A DNA stretch of 64,000 nucleotides from Archilochus colubris (lineage: Eukaryota; Chordata; Aves; Apodiformes; Trochilidae): the NCBI GenBank assembly GCA_023079485.1, contig CM041104.1, positions 2,481,676 to 2,545,675 on the forward strand. Direction: 5' to 3'. The position numbers and the translations under genes were made by a program. The notes below the pieces were generated by a model. The model worked only from the letters and a program-made list of their open reading frames with translations. It was not told where the DNA came from and did no database searches. Numbering within the stretch: the first letter of the stretch is position 1; the number at the start of each line of letters is the position of its first letter. This document shows positions 23,609 to 36,600 of this stretch, piece by piece.

Positions 23609-26600
23609 GCACGACACTGAATAAATTTGATCAGATTTGGTGTGACAAAATGATCAAGGAAACATTTGCATTGCCATTTATGCAGCAGGCTGCGTGATGC
23701 AAAGCAGAAAGAGACCATGTTCAGGGTGTCAGGCTGTGGTACACCATGATTAATGGGAAGTGACATGTGAGCCACTGAACAATCCTACTCATTAACAACA
23801 ACATCCAAAACTAACATGGACAGTGCCTTCTCACCAAGGGCAACGAATGGGTCTGAAGCTCCTCTGACTTCAGCCACTGCTGTGGCCAAGCTCGGGGCAC
23901 TTGAGATGTTGAAGATTTATCCTGACATCTCCCCTTTCCTGTGCACTGCCCTCAACTCTGGCTCATCAGACAACATCCCCAAGTTGGTGCCACCACTAAG
24001 CTTGAGGAAACCCTCCATGGAGGCTGAAGAGACCCAGACCATAGGTGAAGGAGACTGCAGAACACTGCTGTGCTCCATGAGGAGTGAGAGCCCTTCCTTT
24101 TCTACTGGCCACTCCTTAACCAGGCACCTGCAGCTGATTTATTCTCCCAAGAGTTTAAAATGCACCTGGAAGTCAGAGATTGAATCCCCTGGTGAACAGG
24201 CACTCTCTGAGATCAAGGGTGATCATTTTAGGATATAATATGCTCTGATAGTTCTAGGACATTTTAAGTGTATTGCCATTTTCCTTCCACTTTTGCACAT
24301 AATTAGGGGACTAGACAGAGTGATTTTTTTTATTATACCCAAGAGACCTTCTGAATAAAAACACCCTGGATAATGAATTCATTTTACACCTCTCTACACT
24401 GGCTAGCTTTTGGTGTAAGACCCCTCTTTAAGGAAAGACAGTCAGACCTCAAAACCTGAACATTTTGGGTAAGTGTACGAGTGTCTGTGTTAGTAGCTTC
24501 TTCATCTTCAACCAGTTCTCCCTTTTTATTCCTATAAATACAGTGGGATTTGGCAGGGAGAACCACACGGGGTGGAACTGAGTAACGGCTCTCAGGGTTT
24601 CTATAAATTAAGAACACCCAACTTGACAATGTACATGTCATCTTTAGCAATTTACTCCCCAAGCCCATGCCAAGCATTCTGCAATAAACTTCCTCTCCAT
24701 TTCACACCTAATCATGTGTAGCATAAATCCCACTGAGCAGAGACTGCTCCCAGGGCTGAGGAAGGATCAGCCTGGGGTGTTTATCCTCTGATGTGATCAA
24801 GCTGGGACACTTCTCTGCTCCACCTCGACCATAGCAAAAGAACTTCAATCCAGTAAATAATCAGGGTTTGGTTTATTTTCTAATTCAAATGCAAAGCACC
24901 TGGACATCTCCATTTGTTATGCTGTCCCCTCCCTCTTTGCTTTCTGCTTTGCCTGTAAACAAGCTGCAGGTGAATAATGCTGCTCAGCACTTTTCAGACT
25001 TTATCCCACTATTTTTAAATACAGCACAAATGTGATTAGCACATCAGCCTGATTATCTGCAAAAGGATTCAAGAACAAGACTGCCAGACAGCTTCCAGCC
25101 TTTGAAAATCCTATTAAGGTTAAAGAAAGCAAGTGGTGTTCACAGCAGCCAGTGGTGAAGATTACTGCTGTAGTTCAGGAGAGGTGTGAAAAGGGAAAAG
25201 CTGCACCCATCCTACTCTGCCTCTTCGTGGCACCCCAGCAGCACAAATTATCCCAGGGAACTGTTAAATCTGCCCTTTGCTTAGACAGCAAAGTTAAATA
25301 TACTAGAAACCCACTGAAATTGCCTCCCATGGCCTTCTGTGTCATATTTTGTCCTTTGCTCACAAATTATACTTTTCATATGTTGCTGACTGCCTTTCTG
25401 CTCCTGTAGACTTGTCTGGCTTTTCCAGACTGGCAATAGCCCAGGCAGCCCCAATGCTCCCCACCAGCCTGGACAAACAGGCACCCTCATCTGTGTCTTG
25501 TGATAAAGCACACAAACTCTTTTAGAGGTGTTTTTTAGAGGTATTTGATGTATTTGGGTTTCTTTAGACCTGAAGTAAGTCTTCTTTCTTTTCTTTTTTT
25601 AAAAATTTTAAAGTTTTTTTTTTAAATTTAGTGGGCTGCAAACGTAGCACAGCATCTGCATTTCCATCTGGAAAACAGGGAAGAAATCTGGAGGGACATA
25701 TGGAAGTTACTATTTGTTAAATTTCCAACATCTGCATTTTCACCAGCAGTACCCTTACTTCAAAGAGTCAAATGCATTTGCTCTTCATTGGGTTAAAGAG
25801 CAATTATGTCAGCTCAGGCCTCCAATGATGAGCAGAGCTCCTCCAGGTCTAGCAGGGCTGTGCAGACCCTGGTGGGAGGCCACAAACTGCTGCTGGGACT
25901 CACTGACCTGGCTCAATTTATTTCTGTAACATCCTGGGACAAGAATTTAAACACAAAAGCTCCTTGTACTCTTGGGTCTGAGATGTCAGATCTGAGTGTT
26001 GACAGAGATGTGAAAACAAGGACATTCCCTGCACTGCTTTTCAAATCAGTTCCTCTTTGCAGGAGCATAAGGAAAGGGTTTGGCTTGTCCTTGTCTTGCC
26101 TCATGTCCTTTTCATATTCCTTTTCTTCTTAAATGTAGATTAATTCATGTTGCTGTTAGCCAAGTGTACACAGACCTACGTGTATCCACACATCTATATG
26201 TATTCATCCCAGTGCAAACTTTTTTATATCCTTGCAACCTCCTGGAAAATTCCTCAGTAGGCATTAAAAGGCAGAAATCTCCTGAAAGGCTAATACATCA
26301 TTTTAAGTGTGATGTTTGTAGGGGAAGACATTTTCGAGATGATAAAAAGAGGCACATTTTCAAAATGTCAATGAACCCACAGAAATGGTGAGCAGCTTTT
26401 CAGATGTCTGCCCACTTACTGGAGATGGGCAAAGTCAGGTACTGAACATATTAGACTGGAAAAGTGAGAGTATAAATTACTGTGTAGCCTTTCCAAGCCT
26501 GTAAAAAGAGAGGCAAGGATCTGAGATTATTGGGGGAGAAAAAAAACTATCTCCCACAAGCCTATTTTTCAGAAACCAGGGTTTAGTTTGTTCCCAAGAG

Positions 26601-27878
26601 CTTCTGGAAGCATAACACAGAGAGGTAAATGTTCACAAGAAATTCCCTTTGAATACAGAGGACAGCTCAGTAACTGAAGGAACAAACCTCATGTCTATGT
26701 TTCTACATTCCTACGTGTTTCTGGTACCTCAATTAATACTTTGGAAGAACATCACCAAAGCTGAGGGGTTGGTGTGTCTGTTGTGATTTCCAAATCTCAG
26801 CATCTCTCACAGGCTTATACGTGGGAGATGTAAGACAAGCTGAACATAAACACAAATACAATTTATAATTGCAGAAATGAGATGTGATGTTTACTATAGG
26901 TGATAATGCATTCATTATGCTCCTGCTTTTGAGTTCTATGGGGAATAGGAAACCCACTTCACTTCTCTCCATCACAATTAGAGTATTTTATGATAGAATC
27001 CTAGCTCTTCTTTTAAATTGTTTTTATTATTGCTTTAATTTTATCATTGTTTTGTTTTAGGTTTTTTTATGATTGGTGGTGTAGCCATCTGGAAATGAAA
27101 CTCCTGCAGCCTTTCACTACAGAATATAGGAACCCAAGAAGTTTATATATGGCATTTTTATGAAACATTAGGCACAAAGTGGTTGCCATATTATTGTGTG
27201 GTAGAAAGTTATAATGAATTCTCAGTGAACATGATAGCTCAATTGCCTGAACATTCAAACACATCTCTTTGGAAAGAAGATCTGGGCTAATAGAACAGCT
27301 AACGGGCCATGCTGCTGGCAGCTGAGGGCTTGGTTTTTAAAGCAGAGCTCTGGCTGATAGTTTTAGTTTTAAAAAATATGGGTTCACGTTGGAAGATAAT
27401 GGAAATATTCATAACTATTCTCCAGTATGTCTGGGATCTGATTCTTCTCCCACGTGCAGCTCTGCTTCAGGGAATTTATGTAATGTAAATGAAGAGAAGC
27501 TCCAGCTGCAGCTTTCTTTATATGTGCCTTCGTTCCACGAGGTATTTAGGCACAATTTTATATCAACCCCTATTCAGAGAAGACTGACACAGATCTTAGG
27601 CTTTCAGTAAAGAAACCTGCTTAAGAGCTTTGCTTAATAGGAATGAACTGCAAGCCAGGGCTTTAGCAGCTGCTTTAGGTTAGTACCTGCACCTTTTCTG
27701 ATGAACCTTGCTAGAGAAGAAAGTCATTATTTCAGAAAGAAGGTACCTGTGGTGTGAAGCCAGACTTACCTTGAGCTTGCAGGGAAGTTCATTACTTGGC
27801 TTCAGCATTTCAACAGAAAAATATTTGATGTCAATCCTCATCTACCAAATGCAAAAAGAATAAAAATTAAAAGAAAGG

Positions 27879-27884
27879 GGGGAC
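27879..27884. repeat. Target-site duplication, left copy (GGGGAC)
   Basis: GGGGAC lies immediately before the LTR terminus TGTAG. The identical hexamer follows the other terminus at 28206-28211. A 6-bp duplication is the usual signature of alpha/beta-retrovirus-like (class II, ERVK-type) integrases. Confidence 0.9.
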
Positions 27885-28205
27885 TGTAGCAAGACGAACC
27901 TCTCTTAGGGAACGGCGCTTCAAGGTCCAACCAGGTGTTCCAGCAGACTCACGAGCAATGCTCCAAGCCTACAGCTTTCAGAGTTGACTAGCCCAGATCA
28001 GTGCTGTTGCTCCAAGAGCAACTGGCCTCTCTGCTGGCTAGCCCAGGACTGAGCTCTGCCTGTGTCTCAGGCCTCACCTTTTATTGGCCCCCTGGTCCTG
28101 CTCATGCACAGTGGGTCCCACCCTAATTAGGTACAGGTGGGCTTGACACAGGCTCATGCTCACTCCCTGGCAATTAGTGGCACCTGTTTGCCTCATTTCA
28201 CTACA
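27885..28205 (-). mobile_element. Solo LTR of an endogenous retrovirus (class II-like)
   Basis: This 321-bp unit begins TGTAG and ends CTACA, a perfect 5-bp terminal inverted repeat of the TG...CA type. It is bracketed by identical GGGGAC hexamers. The minus orientation is suggested by a single CCAATAAAAGG on that strand (28088-28078), which could serve as TATA-like element or polyadenylation signal. It is followed on the minus strand by 'tgaggcctgagacacaggcagagctc', as expected near a U3/R boundary. There is no gag, pol or env sequence and no second LTR within the window. The structure is therefore what recombination between the two LTRs of a provirus leaves behind. The 6-bp duplication points to a class II-like integrase. 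The exact subfamily is not recognised. Confidence 0.9.
28078..28088 (-). promoter_or_regulatory. LTR TATA-like / poly(A)-signal motif CCAATAAAAGG
   Basis: On the minus strand CCAATAAAAGG contains both AATAAA and an ATAAAAGG TATA variant. It lies about 120 bp from the start and about 195 bp from the end of the LTR. In compact avian LTRs such a motif marks the U3/R area. Which of the two roles it plays cannot be told from sequence alone. Confidence 0.5.
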
Positions 28206-28211
28206 GGGGAC
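28206..28211. repeat. Target-site duplication, right copy (GGGGAC)
   Basis: The hexamer follows CTACA and is identical to the one at 27879-27884. The lack of any mismatch suggests the flanks have not decayed much since insertion. Confidence 0.9.
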
Positions 28212-28990
28212 CTTAATACCTAAATATTACGTTGCATTGCAGTTATTTTTGCATCTGCAAATTCTGCAAGGTTGTGTATTGTCTGAAAGGACAACCCTTC
28301 CCAAGGCAGGTACAAGTGGAGGGCACACATGTGAGCTCCAGAGCCCACAAACCTGAACTTCAGTAACGCCCATCCCAGGACAACCAGATCTTGCACAGCT
28401 CAGATGTGCTTCTTTTATAGATGCAGTTAAAAAAGGCAGGTGGAAACTTATTTCACTGTGTTTCACATTAAGAGCATGTTGACTGTCATTAAAATAATTT
28501 ATATTTTGACAGAGCTGTTTTGTAATGCTTCTGCTTTCTCCAAGGCCATGAACTGCAGCAGCAATTAGGAGGAGACATGACTGAGAGAAGTTACAGTTTC
28601 AAAAGGTCAGAGCCAAATCTCCATCTCACAAGGAGCTACAAACAGCATCAGACCTGAAAGGACCTAAAACCCACACATATTGACTCAGGTTTGTAAATGT
28701 CACATTGGACCCAGGATGATGTAGATGACACCAATGGACCCAATACTCCTATATGACACCCAGAGGCTCCTGAAGCCCCTGACAGCCTGGGCTCCCCAGG
28801 ACATCCCAGCCCAGGATAAGGTCTGGTGCAAGCAGGATTGGTCCCTGTCACAGAGCAGAGATGGGAAGATTTCCTGTGACCCCAAACTAAGCAAAGTTTC
28901 TCCAATGCAATCTGCCAGGAACACATAAGAGAAACATCTACAAATAAACACATGCAGTTGTTTTTGTTTTGTGGTGGGGTTTTTTTGTTG

Positions 28991-29020
28991 TTTTGGTTTG
29001 GTTTGGTTTGGTTTGGTTTT
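28991..29020 (+). repeat. (TTTGG)n microsatellite
   Basis: Five near-perfect TTTGG/GGTTT units lie downstream of a T/G-rich stretch from about 28957. It is a simple pentanucleotide repeat. The antisense frame reading PNQTKPNQ at 28648-29112 comes from it. Confidence 0.9.
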
Positions 29021-30344
29021 AAGAATAAAAGTCTTAAACTAAATCTGTTGCACTGATCGGTGGAGTTAAGGGTTAGAGAATCTTGAAATATCCAGGGATT
29101 CATTAAGGACACAGGTAACTATGGATAAATGGGACTTCTCTAATGGTACCAGATCTGAGCTTCCTTGTTCTGAAAAATGCATAACAATTTGCAGGGAAAC
29201 AATAAAAGGGTCCAAGCAAATGAGTGTCTGCAGTTTGCAATTTTGTGCTTGTGAAGAAAAGCTTGAAAACATCACCCACCTGTGAGGAACAGCCAGGAAT
29301 ATATCAAAATATTGCAGTGCCACAGCCCTGATGGAAATTGTGCTGGCAACAAGTTCCACAGCTCCTGACATTCACTGGCTGAGGGGAAAAATGGTGTTAG
29401 TGGGGCCTGGGGGGAAAGGGGGACAAGGAGGACAAGGGGAACCCATCCCCCTGTGTACAGCTCCACAAGAGATCCCCCATGGGCTACCAAAGGCATCATG
29501 TGTGGGGGCAGCAGATGGCTGGTGGAGCACACTGGCCCATGACCACCTGTCCAAGGCTCTGTAGAAAGAGGCATAAAATTTTTTATGAAAGTCACCAGTT
29601 CTCTTTTCTATCTTCCATAGATATTTTCTCATGCATCTGGGCATTGCTGCTTATGCTTAGTAACGACTGTGACCAATGTAAATTCTGATTTCTACAGAAT
29701 ATCTACACATTTTGTTTATCTAATTGTCTTCTTTATATTGTTTCTGAAAACTAGAACAAATCCAGCATCCTCCACAGGCTACCTCAGACTGATCCGAGTG
29801 TACAAGACAAAAGGTTTACTCTTTGTTCTCCGAGCACAGCAACCTCACAAAAAAGTCTTTGGCTTTTCCCAGGCTTTTATTTATTTATTTTTGCCTGAAC
29901 CAAAGTTTGCCCCACTTAAAAATCTCAATTTCTTTTCTCCTTCTGCAATCGGGGTCACCACAGCAGGGGTGAAGGCAGGGTGTACCTACACTCACAGCCC
30001 AGCAGTAGGAAAAGGAAGGGCTCACCACATCAGTCTAATTGTTAGTGCAGAAATGTAACGACCTAAATGGGATTTCACCTTGGGAGCTGCAGATGAATTG
30101 AGGCTAAACAGAAGTGAAATTCCCCAGGCAGCTGGCAAGTCCTCTGGCTGGCAGAGTCAGAGCCCCAAGGCACTTCATCAGGCCCCAGGAGGCCAGCATT
30201 AACTCCAGGATTGTGGTTATTGTGGTTATCAGGGAGAGGAGAGCAGCTGGAAGATTCTGGTGGTGCTGGCAGGGAGCTGGGGAGAACTCAGCCCCTGGGT
30301 GGAGGAGAGGACTGGAACTCCATGAATTAGTTTAGGCCAGGGAG

Positions 30345-30360
30345 GTTTGTTTGTTTGTTT
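30345..30360 (+). repeat. (GTTT)4 microsatellite
   Basis: Four perfect GTTT units, a simple tetranucleotide repeat. Confidence 0.85.
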
Positions 30361-31670
30361 CAATTATCATCAGTACAGTCAGGTCCCTTTAGTTCCCAAT
30401 GTGTTCTTCTACACACAGGCACTGTTTTAAAACCCTTTTGCTTTAATGAATTTTTTTTGTGGTTTTTTTGTTTTTTTTTTACAGCACGCATTGGAGCAGA
30501 GAGCAGAAGATAGAACGGGAGTCAAACGGGTCCCTGGTGTATGGCCATGGGATGTATTGATACTCAGTTTAGATCTAAGCTGTTGGGCAAGTGAAATGGT
30601 AGAAAAAAGAACAGGGACAAAGAACTGAAGCTAAATTAAGATCTGCCTCCCCTCTCTTCAAGATTCCCCTTCCCCAGGTGGTCAGCACTTGACACTTCTG
30701 CTTTGCAGTGGGGCTTTTCTGGCTAAGAAGTCACTTTTATAGTTTATTTAGCAAACCCCTTCCAGGGAAAGGGTTAAATTCATGCCTGGTGCCACCATTC
30801 ACACCTCCATTTAAGTAGATGAGGGGGAAAAAAAGTAGCTTCCAAAGAGGAACACAATGCCCTGCATCCTTTGCCTGGCTGCTGCTACTGCATACGAAGT
30901 CTGAATTTGTTTCAGTGGCACAAGACTGCAACTCAGTTAAACTTTAAAAAAAAAATCCAAGAGGGCAGAGTTGAAATGTTCTGGTCTCTTGGGAGGTGGG
31001 AAGGTAACCCCTAAGGCAGCAGAAAGGTTCCCAGGCTGGTGGCAGCAACCCAGGCTTGGGCAGAGCTGACAGACAAGGCTGAGAGGTTTTCCCCCAAATT
31101 GGATGGAAAGGCTTTTCTCTCAAGCTACCAAATCTCATTACACACAATCCTCTGGCAAGACCACAGCCAGCTCTGCTCAGCCTGCCTGTTAGGAAATGCT
31201 GCCTTATTTCAAGGCTGATTTCCTCCACACTCATTTTCCAGCCTTCTTCTTAGACTCCATTTTGCAAGGTCAAAAGGCTCTTGACTCTCAAGACTCCTCT
31301 CCATCTACTCATTCTTAAAACGAATGATAAAATCTCCTCTCCATCTTTTAATAAGCTAATGAATAGAGTTCTCTGTGCTTCAGGTCATGGAACTCGTTTC
31401 TCATCTGCTGAATCATTTCCATAGTTTTTGTTTCAGTGCAAGATCTTCTCTCTGCTGAAGAGATGTCAGAAGGGGATGCAATCCTCCAGCAGCCATCCCT
31501 GCAGTCCTGAGGATGGAGGTGAAGTTTTGCCCCTGGTTCCCCTGGGTTCTTTCCTTCTGCCACACAGCTGAGAGCTCACCATGACCCCAAGGTATATCCC
31601 AGACAGAATCTCCCATTTTGTGGGTGCCACCAGCAATTTTCCTTCCCAGGTGCCTCAGCTGAAATCTAGC

Positions 31671-31710
31671 TGCTGGGACTGTCCCCCAAGTGCTGGGACT
31701 GTCACCCCAG
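31671..31710 (+). repeat. 20-bp tandem duplication
   Basis: Two adjacent 20-bp units share 18 of 20 bases; both start TGCTGGGACTGTC. It looks like a local slippage or duplication event, with no associated gene. Confidence 0.85.
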
Positions 31711-33598
31711 AAGTGAGGAATGACAGTGACATTACAGCCCCTTCTGCTGCCCCCAGGACTCTCACTGCTCAGCACGGTGCCCCTGGGCAGCAGCAGATGA
31801 ACAGTTTGCAGATTGGACTATTTAGATAAACCAGAACTGATTGCCAGTTTCTTTAACATGGATTGTGGCATTTCAGTCATTTACTCCACAGATAGCTGAG
31901 ACCTGCCCAGGAATGGGCAGCCTGGGAAAGGTGGGGGCAGGCAGGAGCTAGAGGCAATGTAGGGTTTTCATATCAAGCCTTCTCCTTCTTCATGGCTTTC
32001 CTGAGACTGAAAGAAGAGAGAAAAGGAGCTTAGTGCTCTAAGTAGATGTGGAAAAAGCTGGAAGCATAAAAGCTGGAAGCAGAGAGCTGGCTCTGACCTC
32101 TCCTCTCTACCTGCAAGGTGGGGAGCCCATAGTGCACAGGACCTTTGGAGCCCCAAGGCCTGGAGGAGGGGCAGAGCACACCAAAACCCAACACAATCGA
32201 GTGTTCAGCAACTCTGAAGAGACTTTTAGCAAACATTTCTTTTTTCCCAAGGATTTTTTGACATGAAGAGAAGAACAATCTTGTCCTTCAGAGGAGATAT
32301 ATACTATTGAAAAGACTATCTTCTACAGCAGCTGATGCTGCTGCCAGCACAGTTTGAAAGCAAAACAAGTGATGAGAAGAGTCTAAAAACCATTATTGCA
32401 AGTGAAAAAGGACATGGAGCAAGGACAGCTATTTATAAGTGATACAGAAGTGTTGTCTTCTGATTCCACAGCACCAAAGTTATAATTTCTTGTTGTCACA
32501 CATTTACTTTTTTTTCTTTTCAAACCCATAACCAAACTTGCAGTCTGTGAGTTACAACAGTGCCCACCAAAGAGAAAGAAGCTGCTGGTTTAAGATGACA
32601 ATTCATACATCAACATTTAAACTCCTGAGTTTTGCACCTGGCTGCAAACTGTATTTGCAGATCTTAATCATGAATCAGAGGAAGCCCTAGATTGTCAGCA
32701 GAAAAAAGAGATGACTTTGCATTCCCAAGGTACCTAGAGGAGGGATGAATACATATGTGTGCACCAGCTCATGGAAATGCATCCCAAGCACCTCTGGGTG
32801 GCAAAGCTTTTCTTATCACCCCAGATCCTCAAGCTAAGCACAGTGGCCATGGAAGATCCTGCAAACAGAATCTAGGAGATGATAAACACCTTTAGACTGA
32901 AGCACAAAGTGCCATGTTGGAAGATGGGAAATCTGTCCACATTTCCACAGGTGGGAATTTGGGTAATCTCTTAAAACTCTGAGAAGCAAACAGCTGAAGT
33001 TGGGTGCTGGCCTGCTGGATTTTTGGTTATCAGGGCTGAACTGCAGGCAGTTCCCTTTATCCTGCAGGAAATACAGAAGATACATCTTTAGCCTTGTTTA
33101 GAAGTCAGGGAGGTAAGAGAAGATATATCCACTGGTTTTAAGTGGAATAAAGAATTATATACAAACAGCACAAGCCTGCAGCAGCTGCAGTTAAGAAAAC
33201 AAATCAACCATTTATTACTTCTCCTTCAGTGTTTTCAAACATTTATGGCATGCCATTAATAACCAAGTTAATTGTGAATGGTTGATAGTGTATTTTGCAA
33301 GGACTTCTTCCACCTGCAAGCATCAGAACTGCAGTGCAAGGGACTTTTCATCAATGACAATAATAATTATACAGCCCTTTAACAGCTTTCTGCACACCTT
33401 ATGCCATAATTCCTCTCAGCTACTCACACTGGGCTGTGTGTGATATTATTAATGAGGGGAGGTGAATAATACTGTGCAAGTGGTCATAAATTGTTTCTTT
33501 GTGTGTGTGGGGATGCAGGGTGAGTGCTGTCTCTGGAGAAAGAACCCAGCCACCCTTTTGCCAGGCAGAGGCTTCTCAACATCCCCAGATGAGGACAA

Positions 33599-33619
33599 AA
33601 AAAATAAAAAATAAAAAAT
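33599..33619 (+). repeat. A-rich (AAAAAT)n low complexity
   Basis: A run of AAAAAAT/AAAAAT units. No LINE or SINE body adjoins it. Confidence 0.75.
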
Positions 33620-36600
33620 TGCTCCATGCTGCCTGTCATTTACTGAGCTGGGAATTAATCCTGAGTGATTTCATTACTGCTTGTGGCACCTTGCTTAACG
33701 AAGTATCTAAATAATAAGACAAATAACAAACAAGGGAAAAAAAACCCCACAACAACAATACAAAAAACCCCACAAACTTCATAGTTGTGAAGTGACCTGG
33801 TGTCAGAAATGAGGAATTTGTCTCCAGACTGATTTAATCATATCAGAAAGATGGATGCCAGGATTCATTACTGTGACAAAATGCTTATTGTTTAATCACA
33901 TTATCCCCCAGCTTTCAGCTGGGCTGAGACAAGTTTATCTGACACTGACCTGCACGGGGCTCATACAGAGCTGTCTCCTGGCTGGTACCAAGTGTTTGGT
34001 CCCAGGATGGTGCTGGAGTCTCCATACAAGGCTGAGCATCTGAAGGCTGAACCATGTCCCTCTCTATCTAACCTGGCTGCTGGGTTTTACCCAATCCCTC
34101 CCAGTGAGCTGGCCTGGGTAAATATCATCTTTTCAGTCAGGCAGATAGAAACAGGGCATCAGCAAACAGGTAGCACACAAAAAAGAGCTTCTGGTCCTTC
34201 CCAGATGAACATTTTGATGTGAAATCTCATTATTTCCTGAAGGAAAAATCCAGAGAAATCTATTATTTTTACCACTTCACAACTTTTTGAGGCTAACTCT
34301 TACTGAGGCTTCCCTCAGTCGAAGTAAGACTTTTTTTTAAGATACCTGCTTCAAGGTGTACCTGAAATGTTTTCCATTTTGGTGACATTTAAAAGACTTT
34401 AGTGGCCTGCTCAGCTCTGGTAAGAACCAGAGCACACCAAGCTGGCTCATGCTTTGGCCACCAAATTTTCCTGTGGGCAGCAAGGTTGAGGAATCTCCTT
34501 GAGAAGTTGCCATGGGGGGGTCCTGCTCCCAGCTAGCAGGAAAGCTGTATCCCCCCAGTAATTTCTGTAACCCGGGTGCAGAACATGAATAAACCTCCCT
34601 CAGACTCTGCCCAGGGAAGCTGTAAATCCATCAGTGAGTCCTGCAGCACATCCACAAGGTTGTAATTTCTGGTGGAGCTATCCCAGCTCCTTCACTGAGG
34701 CATTCAGCCTCGAGCTAAGGACTTGAAATGATGGAGAATCCCCCTTGCCTATGGGTATTTTATTTCAGGGCTTAATTACTCTCACTAAAAAATGTACATC
34801 CTGTTTCCAGTCTGCATTTGTCTAGCTACTGCTCTAGTGCAAGTTTTTAAATGAGTCCAAGTGCATGCTGGAACAGGACTTTGGGAGTTAATTAATACTG
34901 TTTGGATAGGCAGACAGTGGAGACATGTTCAATAAAGCTGACATTTATGTATCACTACCAATTCACAGAGATGAAACACACTGAATTCCCTTGCAAAGCT
35001 ACAGGCTTGAGCCTTTCCAGGCATCTTAGTAGAATTTCAATAAAGTCATAAGGAATAATCTGCTTAATTTCCACCCAAACCTGCTCTCTGTAATATAAGG
35101 GTGGAAGAGGTTTTATTTCTCATCTTTTAGGAGAAAATATTCACTCCACAGTCCCTTGCAAGCCTGACCTGGAAAACATTTATCTTACCATTTTAATTTT
35201 TTTTTTTTCCTCCATGATTTATAAATGCTGCTGTCTTTCCCTAGGGATGGCATAGGGTTTGGGTTCCTGACATTGATTAATGCAAAAGGAAAAAATATGC
35301 AACATTTGATCTGACAAGAGGAGCACACACAATCCTTGGACAGATGTCCAGGGGAAAGAGGTAATGTTCTGAGCCTTGCAGAGTTCTGTTCAGATGTTAT
35401 CTGAGTTCAGACTTGAGAGGATATTATTGTGAATATGCAAAGAGAAGGAAAGCACTGGGAGAAAAAGTTATATCAAATACTTCACAAACTGAATAGCTCT
35501 GGCCAACTCATTTAATGCAATTCTTCTTGAGACACAAACCTGGCCTCAAGTGAACAGACACAGATTTTGCTCAGCTTCTAAATCAACAGACCAACAAATC
35601 TATGGCACTACTTAAAAATGCCAAGACATTTAAATGTTTTTGCCATCATGGCAAAGGCAAATCTCTTATTCCCCCCCTTACCAAGATGCAGCCACCAGAA
35701 AAAGGAAAATTTAAGGGGATTTCACATATCCAGAGAAACTAATACACAAATCTCCTCCCTCTTAGTTACCAAGCAGTGCTGAGGTGACTCTAAACAAGGG
35801 CCAGGAATTTATTTTCCTATCACATGAAAACTGATAGGAGATACTCTCATTCTCCCTTTGTTCAGATCAACATAGAGTTTAAAACTCAAATCAGCTTTGA
35901 AAACCCAAGCATCTAGGGGAGATTTTTAGATTTCTTGGCTCTTGTAGTTTCAAATGTATCTGTTCAATTTAATTGGAATCAGCTGATCACTTTGTTCCTC
36001 TGGTTTGTTTTGCTTTTCTGACCATAATATTATTATGGTTAAAGACAAATTACTAAACCCAAGGTATTTTATTCTGGAAAAAAGCAATAACCAAAGCCGA
36101 GAAATTTACACTTGGGTTATTAAAAAAAAAATCAATACCCTTTTTTTTTTCTGCAAAAAAGTGACTTCATTCACTTAATGAACTGAGACATTTCAAATGA
36201 AAAGAAGTTTTGTTCAAAAACTGCCCAACTAGAACCAACAAATAGATTTTCTTGTGTCTGTAAACCCTTTTGTCTCTCTCTGCAAGCACCTGCTGTGCTT
36301 CAATGAGAACCTCTTCTCCTACTCAATAAACTCAATATATGATCATCAGAAATGCAGAATGCCACCATGGAGCCAAGTAAGAATGATTTTAAGAAGCATT
36401 TCTCTTCTCTTTTACTGCTAGTGACCTGGCAAGCCTTCCACCAAGCTGACTTTGAATTGAATCAGATGCACAGAGCCTCCTCACCCCTGCATCTTCATTT
36501 CAGATTTATTGCTTTTAGAAGAATTGTAGGTGTCTAATGGGACTTGGGAAAGCCCCATATTCCTTCAACTACGCCCACAAAGTGCATCAAGATGTTGAGT

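Larger units (their letters stand above)
17743..27878. other. Ten kilobases of unique non-coding DNA
   Basis: I see no recognisable transposon and no supported gene over this span. Frames such as 18799-19107, 22294-22605 and 23816-24238 lack domains or credible splice context. Small features inside are a 9-bp perfect inverted repeat at 19739-19763 and a (GT)8 run at 23593-23608. AT-rich segments with several TTAATTA-like words occur near 19740 and 23285. Confidence 0.55.

Noticed and set aside
28648..29112. 154-codon open frame on the minus strand
   Set aside because: Part of its openness comes from the (TTTGG)n repeat, which gives KPNQTKPNQ-like text. The rest has no recognisable feature.
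29331..29564. Glycine-rich, collagen-like text (GPGGKGGQGGQGEP)
   Set aside because: Only about five triplets come from a GGGGACAAGG-like purine run, with no Gly-X-Y continuation and no exon boundaries.
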